DNA of 64,000 nt from the NCBI RefSeq assembly GCF_013166605.1, contig NZ_JABKKF010000005.1, positions 62,001 to 126,000 of the forward strand, read 5' to 3'. This document shows positions 44,201 through 51,746 of the stretch, in pieces. The notes under the pieces are model-generated. The model made no database searches. It was not told the DNA's origin and saw only the letters and a list, made by a program, of their open reading frames with translations. This stretch comes from Xylanibacter muris. Its GTDB lineage: Bacteria; Bacteroidota; Bacteroidia; Bacteroidales; Bacteroidaceae. The stretch's first letter is position 1; each line of letters starts with the position of its first letter. A program made the position numbers and the translations under genes.

Positions 44201-46289
44201 CGTTCACATCGAAATACATCACACTGGTTTCCGTTCCGAAAAGTTCTGCTGCAAACTCGGCATATAAAGCCGTGTCGATCCAGCGTTCGCCCATATTGAT
44301 ATCGAGTTCTTCAAACGGTATCGGTTCGGGTACGGCGGACTCCAACGCTTTTATGGCGGCTTCCGTCCACTCCTTTCTTTTGTCCGAGAGGTCGGGCAGA
44401 CAGGAAACAACCTCTTTGCACTTGTCGATGACATTGCCTGCAAGGAAACAGCCTTTTTGTTCCCATGCGTCACGGACGGGATTATAGAAAATCTCGTCTT
44501 TGAGGTCGCCGATAATCTCTTCCTCGTCCTTTCCGGTGGTCTGCATCAGATAATCCATATCCACACATCCGTAAAAGTTCAGGCAGCTTGCCAACGCTTC
44601 TGTCGGGGTCAGTTTCTTGTCGGTGTCTATCTTCTTGAACGCAACAGGTTCACGCATGATGTCGGCTTTGAATATATCTTTGCCTACCTGCATTTCAATC
44701 GTGAACACCTCCACGCCGAGGCTGTCAAGCATGATAAACTCCTTGTTGTCGTTCACATGGAAACAGCCCCACTTGGCTACGAAAGCGTCATAAAGCGTGT
44801 TCAACCGTTCACGCAAATACGGCTGCTCCTTTTGTTCCTCCCGTTCTTTGGCTGACAGTTCAAAGTATGCCTTACGGATAGGGAAATAGTCGTTTGCCCT
44901 GTCCGTATTCACCTTGCCCTCGTCCACCGGCACGAAATCGACTGCCATTTCTTCATAATGACTTGATTTACGAAAACGGATAATTCCTACTTGTCCCTCG
45001 AATAGCACCATTGCGCCCTCTTTCATCCATGCTTCCTGCTCGTCCGTGTAGGCACGTCTGCCTCTGTTCGCTGTTTCAATGGCTGTACTGCCGAAAAGCG
45101 ACATCTGCGCCGGAGCTTCGCCGCATCCGTCACCCATGAAAAGCCCTTTGCGGAAATAGCGGTCAAAATCGTGCTTGAGCAATGCGGAAAGGTATTGCGA
45201 CATGGCATTTTCATCGCCGAGCCACTGGTATTTGCGTGCATACTTGCCGTACTGGTTCATCACAATGCGGCTTCCGGTTGCCAATGCGGTTTTGGGCATG
45301 GTAAAAATCCTGTTGGTGTTCTCCGTCATTGTTCCTGCGGCTTCAACCTTTTCTTTGTGGGTCTGCAGAAACGACCGCTCACGGAGCGACAATGCCGCTT
45401 TGTGCGTATGCTTTTGGAATACAAGTAAGTCGCTGCCTACCTCGATGCCGCTTGTCTGCATGAAAAGTGTGTCGGGCAGACGGATTGCGCTAATCAGGTC
45501 GGCATTGTTCACAAGATACTCGCGCACGAACTTGTTGCCTGCCGTGTCCGCTATGCCCCTTGATGTGATAAAAGCCAGCAGACCGCCCTCGTTGAGCAAT
45601 TCCATAGCCTTGACGAAAAAGTAGTTGTGTATGGTTTTGGTGGCCTGTTCGTATGCGCCGCCTTTTTTCCATAGCTCTGCATCGAATACACGGAAATTCC
45701 CGAACGGGATATTGGAGGCAATGACATCGAATTTCGTATGCTCGAAACCCATTTCTCCGATTGTCTCAAATCCGCCCGTACTTGTTACCGTATCATCTTG
45801 CAATAACGAAAGTATCAGCCCCGAAATATGGTCTTTCTCAATGGCATAGTCATACGTGTCCGGCATGGCTACGGGCAGGAAACCGCCAATTCCTGCGGAC
45901 GGTTCGAGAAACGAGCGCATTTGCAGACCGTTTTGTCGGAACGTGGCGTGTATCTGCCTTGCCACCGCATCGACAATGATTTTCGGTGTGTAAAAAGCGG
46001 TCAGGACAGACGCCTTGATACTCTCGGTAACGGCTTGCCGCATCGGTTCCGTGAAATAGGGATATGCGTCTATAAGTTCCTGCAACCTGCGTACGGGTTC
46101 GTCCATGTTGCCGCCTATGGGTCGGTCTGTGCCGATGTTCAACACTTCCTTAATGCCACCGAAACCCGAATATCGGGATAATACGGCTTTCTCCTCTTGT
46201 GTAGCCGTTCTGCCCTGTACCTTGATTTTCATTGCGGTTTCTATGGCTTCCACGTTGGCTACCAGTGATTTCAATTTGTCGTAACTCAT
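41298..46289 (-). CDS. Polyvalent N6-methylase / SNF2 helicase (DarB-like)
   Basis: 1663 residues. The N-terminal adenine-methylase domain has SAM motif FLEPSAGIGGF (about 127-137) and a variant catalytic SNIPF (about 192-196, with Ile instead of Pro). The SF2/SNF2 helicase follows with VGTGKT (843-848), DECH (about 1009) and QRNGRAVRKG (about 1345). The C-terminus is coiled coil plus a basic tail. Proteins of this layout on phages and conjugative elements (P1 DarB, polyvalent proteins) protect incoming DNA from restriction. It is transcribed alone, with its own leader and terminator. Methylase activity is uncertain given the Ile. Confidence 0.85.
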   Translation of the reverse strand: MSYDKLKSLVANVEAIETAMKIKVQGRTATQEEKAVLSRYSGFGGIKEVLNIGTDRPIGGNMDEPVRRLQELIDAYPYFTEPMRQAVTESIKASVLTAFYTPKIIVDAVARQIHATFRQNGLQMRSFLEPSAGIGGFLPVAMPDTYDYAIEKDHISGLILSLLQDDTVTSTGGFETIGEMGFEHTKFDVIASNIPFGNFRVFDAELWKKGGAYEQATKTIHNYFFVKAMELLNEGGLLAFITSRGIADTAGNKFVREYLVNNADLISAIRLPDTLFMQTSGIEVGSDLLVFQKHTHKAALSLRERSFLQTHKEKVEAAGTMTENTNRIFTMPKTALATGSRIVMNQYGKYARKYQWLGDENAMSQYLSALLKHDFDRYFRKGLFMGDGCGEAPAQMSLFGSTAIETANRGRRAYTDEQEAWMKEGAMVLFEGQVGIIRFRKSSHYEEMAVDFVPVDEGKVNTDRANDYFPIRKAYFELSAKEREEQKEQPYLRERLNTLYDAFVAKWGCFHVNDNKEFIMLDSLGVEVFTIEMQVGKDIFKADIMREPVAFKKIDTDKKLTPTEALASCLNFYGCVDMDYLMQTTGKDEEEIIGDLKDEIFYNPVRDAWEQKGCFLAGNVIDKCKEVVSCLPDLSDKRKEWTEAAIKALESAVPEPIPFEELDINMGERWIDTALYAEFAAELFGTETSVMYFDVNDTYLVRLQGYSPVAYNTYSVRNYNGEELFVHALQDTVPEITKEIERNGEKVRVPDEEAIQEAAAKIQEIRTRFNEWLDNQSAEVRNELARVYNERFNCYVRPSYDGSAQTFPGLSFEQFPYDSLYPSQKDAIWMIKQLGGGICWHEVGTGKTMIMCVAAYEMKRLGLAQKPMIIGLKANVHEIADTFRKAYPSAKILYPGKEDFTPANRKEVFSKIKNNNWDCIILTHDQFAKIPQSEETMIEIFTEELNDVERNLEVLEQSTMRYRSGRMQEGLEKRKQNLSAKLQELRMKINERKDETVDFHSMGIDHIFVDECHIFKNLIFQTRHTRVAGIGNTRGSQRAMNLLFAIRDIQHRTGRDLGATFLSGTVVVNALTELYVMFKYLRPHELQRQQISCFDAWAAIFTQKTADYELNVTGAIKRKERFRTYIKVPELAMFLREITDYRTADMINLDVPEKNVRFLSHAPTIQQEEMIGRLVSFAQSGEWEDLGLDIPEPDNLDKAKMLIATNVARKMAHDMRLLGDKFSDDAGNKASICARTIYDYYMRSNANRGTQFVFSDLGTYKPNEWNIYSDIKEKLVRLGIPADEIQFIQCATTERARKRLFEDMNNGKVRVLFGSTTMLGTGVNAQQRAVAVHHLEIPWRPADMEQRNGRAVRKGNTVKLWGGNVVDIVIYGTEKTLDAYKFNLLRNKQMFISQINNGTIAVRRIDEGGMDEDNGMNFAEFVAILSGNTDLLNKARLDNKIMQLEKEQAIFKKERIRAERKIAASREDIEKAKRTKDCFIKDLEYITSYEGTKATMLLNLPQATAEEIGRELHRISKTYRSGAYATIGTYAGLDLLVRSEYSITGVFERNMFFVAGLSGLKYPCGLSGALPLGFVDASCYPQGALSKLPSLIEKQQKAVERAENEIPVLQDIVCRKWSKADELAKLKLECKELQRKIDESLKEAERSHSLPETTSAGYEPKAA

Positions 46290-46460
46290 ATTTAACCTTG
46301 TTTTTTATTTCCCTTTGTTCGGCCTGTTTGCGACCGTCGGGATGATTTTTTCTGCATTCAGAAGGTGGCAGGAACAATCGGACAAGGCTGATCCGTGAAA
46401 ATACGCTCGACAGCGGAGAGGAAGATTTTTACGGTTCACTCGCGGCGGAACGCCGGCATT
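46290..46460 (-). promoter_or_regulatory. Degenerate repeated leader, copy D
   Basis: The box GTTTTTTATTTCCC (46300-46313) and a stretch GAAAATACGCT...GAGAGGAAGATTTTTACGG (about 46396-46433) match leaders A-C in part, but the long-range stem is not clearly kept. Confidence 0.4.
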
Positions 46461-46584
46461 GGCAAGATTGGGACGGGCAGATTACCTTCGCGGAAAAATT
46501 CAATCCCCGGCAGGTTGCACGGCAGCGGAAAGCGGTAAATGGAAATGGTTAGAAAAGGATTGAGAACAAGTAAAACAGTGAAAC

Positions 46585-46737
46585 GGACAGCCGGGACGGA
46601 CTTCCCGGCGGACTGTCTTGGAACTGCGGAGGGCAATATTCATATCGTCCTCCGCAACTTCAAGTCTGTCCGCGTCCGTCCTTTTGCAAAAGTGGCTTTC
46701 CGCACTTTATGTAACGTGTTACACAAAATGCGGAAAG
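46585..46737. other. Cluster of three hairpins, candidate oriT or control region
   Basis: GCCGGGA (46590-46596) with TCCCGGC (46603-46609); TGCGGAGG (46625-46632) with CCTCCGCA (46649-46656); and a near-perfect 42-nt palindrome (46696-46737) with outer arms CTTTCCGCA/TGCGGAAAG and centre TGTAAC-GT-GTTACA, 18 of 20 positions paired. No gene is visible from 46461 to 46909. Clustered inverted repeats are typical of transfer origins, but no nick-site consensus is recognised. Confidence 0.4.
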
Positions 46738-46857
46738 TCTCTTGAGGCAAACTGGCCGCCCGATGCCGGACGGCAGACTATAAGAGGGAAAAAGACTTTA
46801 TCAATAAAAGGGAGAAAGTAACACGTAGAAAAGGAAACTGTCGGCAGACCGCAGCGA

Positions 46858-46891
46858 CAATCCGTATCAAGCCTTTGCCTGACACGGATTG
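46858..46891 (-). terminator. Hairpin after the 46.9 kb gene
   Basis: CAATCCGTATCA (46858-46869) pairs with TGACACGGATTG (46880-46891), 11 of 12 positions, 10-nt loop, 18 bases after the stop of the minus-strand gene. There is no T-run. Confidence 0.5.
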
Positions 46892-46909
46892 CTTTCGATG
46901 CTATGATTG

Positions 46910-47536
46910 TCAGTCGATGTCGTAACCGATCATATATTCGTCATTGATAAGCAGGTAGTAATAACCGTTGCCGCAATTCCTATATTCCTTGCTGAAGCCT
47001 GCTGCCATGTCGCCATTATCTCGTGGCTCGCACCACAGCGTACCGTCATAGCCACAGAAGTCAAAGCGGCATGTGGAAAAACTTTTTTTGTTCTTCATTG
47101 CCTGTCTGAAGAGGTACATTTCTGCCGTTCCACAATATTTTTCGATTGTGGCAAGCCCGATACACTTGCCGTCGATGCGTGTACCGGTAGTGATGTGGTT
47201 CTCGTAAAGGGACTTTTCCAAATCCGCATCGGCGATTGTGCGAAGCCAGTCGTTTGTATGCGTGGCAAGCCGTGCAAGTTTCTGGTACTTCAGAATCAGT
47301 TTCCTATCCATATTTGCTTCCTGGTCATGGGACGGATAATATATTTTCTCAATGCTTGCCCAATCGGTGAAAATATGACCTCTTTTTCGTTTTCTCGGTG
47401 CAATAATGCCAATGAGATTTTCGTCTCGGTTGATAAACAAACGCCTACGTTGTCCACCAATCCGTACATACAAGGAGGTGGGATTTTGTTCGTTGCGGAG
47501 ATAGGCTTCCGCCGGATGAATAGTAACTGTTTCCAT
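46910..47536 (-). CDS. Hypothetical ICE protein
   Basis: 208 residues, soluble, basic. A start HPAEAYLRNEQNPTSLYVRIG, a middle KLARLATHTNDWLRTIADAD and a Cys/Tyr/Trp-rich end (CRFDFCGYDGTLWCEP). No domain recognised. It precedes the IS110 element by about 30-200 bp; the upstream sequence may have been split by the insertion. Function unknown. Confidence 0.6.
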   Translation of the reverse strand: METVTIHPAEAYLRNEQNPTSLYVRIGGQRRRLFINRDENLIGIIAPRKRKRGHIFTDWASIEKIYYPSHDQEANMDRKLILKYQKLARLATHTNDWLRTIADADLEKSLYENHITTGTRIDGKCIGLATIEKYCGTAEMYLFRQAMKNKKSFSTCRFDFCGYDGTLWCEPRDNGDMAAGFSKEYRNCGNGYYYLLINDEYMIGYDID

Positions 47537-47589
47537 TGTATATTATTTAATCGTTATATTTTTGCATAAAGTTTCAACATCAGAGTGTG

Positions 47590-47748
47590 GAATAAGACCG
47601 ATGTTTCCATGGTCATAAAGACCGTGAGATATGTTTAGCCCCCACACTTTATACATCAGAAACCGGATAGTTCAATGGGCTTTTAGACCCCGCATTCACA
47701 ATGATGGCTCACGATGTACAGATGTTGTTTTAATAAATCATTCAGACC
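47590..47748 (+). ncRNA. Possible bridge RNA of the IS110 element
   Basis: In the IS110 group the bridge RNA is encoded in the long non-coding end before the transposase. Here this stretch holds a stem-loop CATGGTC/GACCGTG (47608-47614, 47620-47626, one G-U) followed by unpaired sequence that could form the target and donor loops. Inferred from family behaviour; loop guides not verified. Confidence 0.35.
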
Positions 47749-48714
47749 ATGACTTACGTTGGAATCGATGTCAGCAAGGCGACTTTCGTTGTCGCTTATT
47801 CGTCAGCCAAGACAAGCAGGACGAGAACATTCAAGAACACCGTAAAGGGAGTTCACGAGTTTATCCAGACCATTTCTCCGGCAACACATCATTGCGTGCT
47901 GGAAGCAACGGGCAATTACAGCGCATTGCTTGTTTATCTGCTTTCAGAGGCAGGCATTACCGTCAGCCTTGAAAATCCGCTGAAGATAAAGAACTTCGCC
48001 CGTGTCATGCTCACCGTCATAAAAACGGATGAGATTGATGCGCGCCTGATAGCCCTTTATGGGGAAAAGATGCAGCCTGCGCCTTACAAACTTCGAAGCG
48101 AACCAATTCTCATTCTCAAGCAGAAACGGACGGTGCTGCGCCAGCTTAAGAAACAACTTGTAGCCACACGCAACCTCAAAGGCTCGATGGAAGTCCTTCC
48201 GTTCTTTGACCCCAAATGCAAGAAAACCATCGAAAAGACGATTGTATTTCTTGAAAAGCAGATCAAAGGGATGGAAGAGGAACTCGCTTCATTGGCACAA
48301 GGTGAATACAAGAAACAGATGGACTTGCTCACCTCTATCAAAGGCATCGGCATTACGCTGGCAGCAGCACTTATCGTAGCCACCGGCGGATTCACTTACT
48401 TTGATAATGCCAAACAACTCACCCGATACTTGGGCTTGTCACCTACTTACCAACAATCCGGTACGTCAGTCAATGTCAAAGGTCACATCAACCGAAACGG
48501 AGATTCAGCCTTGAGAAGCCAGCTTTATGTGGCGGCGTTCTCGTCTCTCAGGTGCAATACCGAGTGCAAGGCATGTTTTGACCGTCTCAGGTCCAACGGC
48601 AAGCCCGGCAAGGTGGCGGTCATTGCGGTCGCCAACAAACTTGTAAGGCAAGCCTTTGCTGTCGTCACGCAAGGGAAACCCTATGTCGATGGATTCAAAT
48701 CCGAAAAACCATAA
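47749..48714 (+). CDS. IS110-family transposase
   Basis: 321 residues. The N-terminal RuvC-like DEDD domain has YVGIDVSKATF (Asp), VLEATGNYS (Glu) and KTDEIDARLIA (Asp), followed by a coiled-coil linker. The C-terminal Tnp_20 domain has LLTSIKGIGITLAAALI (helix-hairpin-helix) and SPTYQQSGTSV with the conserved Ser. Full length and apparently active. IS110 enzymes insert scarlessly, guided by a bridge RNA. Confidence 0.92.
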   Translation: MTYVGIDVSKATFVVAYSSAKTSRTRTFKNTVKGVHEFIQTISPATHHCVLEATGNYSALLVYLLSEAGITVSLENPLKIKNFARVMLTVIKTDEIDARLIALYGEKMQPAPYKLRSEPILILKQKRTVLRQLKKQLVATRNLKGSMEVLPFFDPKCKKTIEKTIVFLEKQIKGMEEELASLAQGEYKKQMDLLTSIKGIGITLAAALIVATGGFTYFDNAKQLTRYLGLSPTYQQSGTSVNVKGHINRNGDSALRSQLYVAAFSSLRCNTECKACFDRLRSNGKPGKVAVIAVANKLVRQAFAVVTQGKPYVDGFKSEKP

Positions 48715-48873
48715 TAGCTCCTGCGGAGGGAACGCCATGCGGCAAGGGGCTGAGCAGGCAGCCCCGACGAGCCTTCCATGCACGATAACTTGCATGATTA
48801 TGCTAATTATCGTTAACCGTATTCAGTTTTTATATTATAGTTCATATCTACAAATTATTAAGTCTGTGTATGT

Positions 48874-49098
48874 TCAAAGTTTCGGAATTATGCCGGTTCC
48901 GACTTGTTTGCCGTCACGGTACAATGATACTTCTCCGGGCTTGAAGCCCATTTCTCCAAGAGCGATGTTTCGGATATAGTCACGGTACTTCTCGCCTGAG
49001 AAGTTTTTGCCGCACAAGTTGTTGAAAAACATAGGCATTGAAAAGCCGTCCGTGCTTGACAACACCGTTCTGCCATTCTGTTTAATTTCTTCTTTCAT
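48874..49098 (-). CDS. Hypothetical small ICE protein
   Basis: 74 residues, no membrane segment, a Gly/Lys/Asn-rich sequence with KYRDYIRNIALGEMGFKPGE and a beta-type end (LYRDGKQVGTGIIPKL). Its upstream DNA carries a partial copy of the leader box seen before parB and ssb. No family recognised. Confidence 0.55.
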   Translation of the reverse strand: MKEEIKQNGRTVLSSTDGFSMPMFFNNLCGKNFSGEKYRDYIRNIALGEMGFKPGEVSLYRDGKQVGTGIIPKL

Positions 49099-49391
49099 CT
49101 TCTTTACTTATCATTAAACTTTGTTTTTCTTTCCCTGCTTTCGAGTTGCAGGGCTGTACTCTCTATTTTTGAGGCAACAAGAGGAAGAAGCTACGGCATC
49201 ATAAGCCAAACCCGGATAGAAAACCGACCGTGCAACAGTCTGTTTTCGTTATCCGAATGGCAATACGGCTTGGCGATTATGCGCTTCGTCCTACATTCGC
49301 CGATGAAAATGGAGGGCAGATCCGGCGAGGTGAAGGGAGAAATAATGATAAAACAGGGACAGTCAGTCGTAAAATCTTAACAAACCGGAAT
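49099..49391 (-). promoter_or_regulatory. Partial leader, copy E, and unassigned sequence
   Basis: GTTTTTCTTTCCCTGCTTTCG (49123-49143) matches the box of leaders A-D, and GAGGAAGAAGC follows at about 49182. The stems are not seen. The remainder up to the operator at 49392 shows no gene that I can support. Confidence 0.3.
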
Positions 49392-49507
49392 AATCGAAAA
49401 CTATGTCACCTAATGACACTTTTTTCGATTAACCTTTGGTTGCCTAAGGAAAAACAACTACCTTTGTAATCGAAAACTACGTCACCCGGTGACACAAAAT
49501 TCGATTA
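49392..49507 (+). promoter_or_regulatory. Promoter framed by two 40-bp palindromic operators
   Basis: -33 TTTG (49435-49438), a 20-nt spacer and -7 TACCTTTG (49459-49466) form an ideal Bacteroidetes promoter. Two near-identical 40-bp palindromic repeats flank it: 49392-49431 and 49468-49507. Each starts AATCGAAAACTA, has a central TGTCA..TGACA or GTCACC..GGTGAC palindrome, and ends TCGATTA. The second covers the transcription start and ends 3 bases before the ATG. Confidence 0.75.
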
Positions 49508-49510
49508 GTG

Positions 49511-50767
49511 ATGAAAAGTATTGAACGAAAAAAATATCTGGACGAACTCATCTCCCTGCGAAATAACGGGATGATCAAGATTATAACGGGAATGCGCAGA
49601 TGCGGCAAGTCCTATCTGCTTTTTGAGATATTCGCTTCGTATCTCGAAACAGGCGGCACAGCTCCGGATCATATCATAAAAGTAGATTTGGAAGACTATA
49701 AGAACCGGAGCATGAGGAATCCCGATAACCTTTATGCTTTTGTGGAGAGCCGTATCATTGATGATGGAATGTATTATATCCTGTTGGACGAGGTTCAGAT
49801 GCTCGACAACTTTGAAGATGTCCTGAACGGTTTTTTGAAGATGCGGAATGTGGATGTCTATGTAACCGGCAGTAATGCGAAGTTTCTGTCCAAAGACATT
49901 ATTACAGAGTTTCGCGGACGCGGTTTTGAGGTAAAAATGTACCCGTTAAATTTTAAGGAGTATATGTCCGCTTATTCCGGAACAGTGCAGGCCGGATTCA
50001 ATGAATATATGTTGTATGGCGGACTTCCGCAGATATTGTCGTATGAAACCGAAGAGCAAAAAGTACGTTTCCTGAAATCACTGTTTGACGAAACCTACAT
50101 TAAGGACATCAAGGATCGCTATGACATACGTAAGGACGATGACCTGGAAGAACTCATCAATATCATGGCCTCCGGCATCGGTGCTTTGACCAATCCGAAC
50201 AAATTGGCCAATACGTTCCGAAGCGAAAAGAAGTCAGTCATATCCTACGATACGGTCAAGGATTATATCGACTATCTCTGCGATTCGTTCCTGATTGAAA
50301 AATCCACCCGTTACGACATCAAAGGAAAGCGGTATGTCAATTCCCCCTACAAATATTATTTCATGGATTTGGGATTGCGCAACGCACGTATCAATTTCCG
50401 CCAGTCGGAAAAAAGTCATCTGATGGAGAATATGATTTACAATGAATTGAGAGCACGTGGGTTCAATGTGGACGTGGGAGTCGTTCCGGTCGTGACAAAA
50501 GATGAAAACGGAAAACAGCAGCGTTCCAGTCTTGAAGTCGATTTCATCTGTAATTTGGGTAGCAAGCGTTACTACATACAGTCGGCATACCGTATGGAAT
50601 CTGACGAGAAAATAAAGCAGGAACGGGCTTCTTTGTTAAAAGTGGATGATTCATTCAAGAAAATTATCGTTATCGGAGAAGAAAGTCCGGTGACAAGGGA
50701 TGAGTCCGGTATTACGACCATAAGCATTTATGATTTCCTGCTGAAGGACAATTCTTTGGAACTGTAA
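49511..50767 (+). CDS. AAA_14/DUF4143 ATPase
   Basis: 418 residues from the ATG at 49511; the GTG at 49508 is in frame. Walker A ITGMRRCGKSYLL (about 25-37), Walker B YYILLDEVQML, and sensor GSNAKFLS. The C-terminal DUF4143 part has FMDLGLRNARINF and LEVDFICN, a nuclease-like pattern with unclear activity. Such ATPases are common in Bacteroidales genomes and mobile DNA; their job is unknown. It is alone on the plus strand under a promoter with two matching palindromic operators, so tight repression is likely. Confidence 0.85.
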   Translation: MKSIERKKYLDELISLRNNGMIKIITGMRRCGKSYLLFEIFASYLETGGTAPDHIIKVDLEDYKNRSMRNPDNLYAFVESRIIDDGMYYILLDEVQMLDNFEDVLNGFLKMRNVDVYVTGSNAKFLSKDIITEFRGRGFEVKMYPLNFKEYMSAYSGTVQAGFNEYMLYGGLPQILSYETEEQKVRFLKSLFDETYIKDIKDRYDIRKDDDLEELINIMASGIGALTNPNKLANTFRSEKKSVISYDTVKDYIDYLCDSFLIEKSTRYDIKGKRYVNSPYKYYFMDLGLRNARINFRQSEKSHLMENMIYNELRARGFNVDVGVVPVVTKDENGKQQRSSLEVDFICNLGSKRYYIQSAYRMESDEKIKQERASLLKVDDSFKKIIVIGEESPVTRDESGITTISIYDFLLKDNSLEL

Positions 50768-50857
50768 ACCTTAAAATATCCTGTTGCAAAAAACAGGTGT
50801 AAGTACATGGATATTTGGAGCAGGTTCTATGCGGACATCATCAACCGAAAACCAAAG

Positions 50858-51526
50858 TCATAGCCTTGCCAATGCCGACACGCACTCCTGCTGCGTGGCC
50901 TTGATAAAGTCTAACAGGAGCATGGGATTGATGCTTTTGCCATTGAGTTTGCAAGTGATATGCAGATGTTCGCCCGTACTGCGGCCTGTCGAACCGGTGA
51001 TTCCGACCACATCACGGGGACGAACCACCGCACCTTTGACAGCAAGCACCCGTGAGAGGTGGCAATAACTAATGAGGTAATTTCCGTGCTGCAAGGTCAC
51101 GTATTTGCCGGAAGTTTTATCCTGTCCGACTTTCACGACCACACCGTCCATCATAACCAATACCTTTTCGCTTCGGGCATGGAGGTCGATGCCTCCGTGA
51201 AACTTCCTCTTTCCGGTAAACGGGTCTTTACGATAGCCATAAGGGGAAGTGATTCGGATGCGACGCAGCGGATAAGACACGCTGAGATAGCGGTCGATCC
51301 ATGTCTTCTTGCGGACATCGGCAGTTTCAGCCGCCCCTAAAACTTCCGATGCCATTTCTTGTACGGGAACCGTGCTTCCGGGCATTGGCTCCGGCTTTTT
51401 CATATCCTCATGCAGGGCTTCCACTTTGTACCGTTCGGGGGTCGTGGCAATCGTGCAGAATTGCGCGTGAACGGGTATCGTACAGAACGAAACACCCGAT
51501 ATTATCATCAGTAAAATCTTTCTCAT
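50858..51526 (-). CDS. Exported M23 peptidase (complete active site)
   Basis: 222 residues. A signal peptide ends PVHAQ (about 22), then a linker. The M23 domain (about 95-215) has SPYGYRKDP, the zinc motif FHGGIDL (H-x3-D), ISYCHLS and GEHLHI (H-x-H), all present. It should cut peptidoglycan cross-links to let the transfer channel pass. It is convergent with the ATPase gene; the 90 bp between them contain a small CCTGTT/AACAGG hairpin (50780-50797). Confidence 0.85.
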   Translation of the reverse strand: MRKILLMIISGVSFCTIPVHAQFCTIATTPERYKVEALHEDMKKPEPMPGSTVPVQEMASEVLGAAETADVRKKTWIDRYLSVSYPLRRIRITSPYGYRKDPFTGKRKFHGGIDLHARSEKVLVMMDGVVVKVGQDKTSGKYVTLQHGNYLISYCHLSRVLAVKGAVVRPRDVVGITGSTGRSTGEHLHITCKLNGKSINPMLLLDFIKATQQECVSALARL

Positions 51527-51605
51527 ACGGCAAAATTACCACGTCCACTTTATAGCGGACATAAATTGCCTCACTTTCTCTTGCCGGTTTGTGTTTTTTA
51601 CGCGA

Positions 51606-51715
51606 ATTAGTACGATTATATTATCAAAATCGTACTAATGTCATAAAAATACTATATTCTAATCATTTATATACTTGTGCTTTTTGCTTATCCAGATAAG
51701 GTGACACTATCTTTG
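51606..51715 (+). promoter_or_regulatory. Promoter and 12-bp palindrome of the second tra operon
   Basis: ATTAGTACGATT (51606-51617) and AATCGTACTAAT (51628-51639) form a perfect inverted repeat. -33 TTTG (51683-51686), a 21-nt spacer and -7 TATCTTTG (51708-51715) follow, 31 bases before the DUF4099 gene. The same motif family occurs upstream of the first tra operon (16052 and 16162). Confidence 0.65.
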
Positions 51716-51746
51716 TAAAAGTATAATTTTATAATATGAATATAGT

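Larger units (their letters stand above)
47563..48870 (+). mobile_element. IS110-family insertion sequence (approximate ends)
   Basis: Contains an intact IS110 transposase with about 186 bp of non-coding DNA before it and up to about 150 bp after it. The family lacks terminal inverted repeats, so the ends are estimates set by the neighbouring minus-strand genes. Confidence 0.55.

Noticed and set aside
41751..44267. Long ORFs antisense to the DarB-like gene (432 and 338 codons)
   Set aside because: They are antisense to a gene with clear methylase and helicase motifs, show no domain, and are explained by codon bias of the real gene.
49230..49469. 79-codon plus-strand ORF before the ATPase
   Set aside because: It runs through the palindromic operator and promoter and has no domain.
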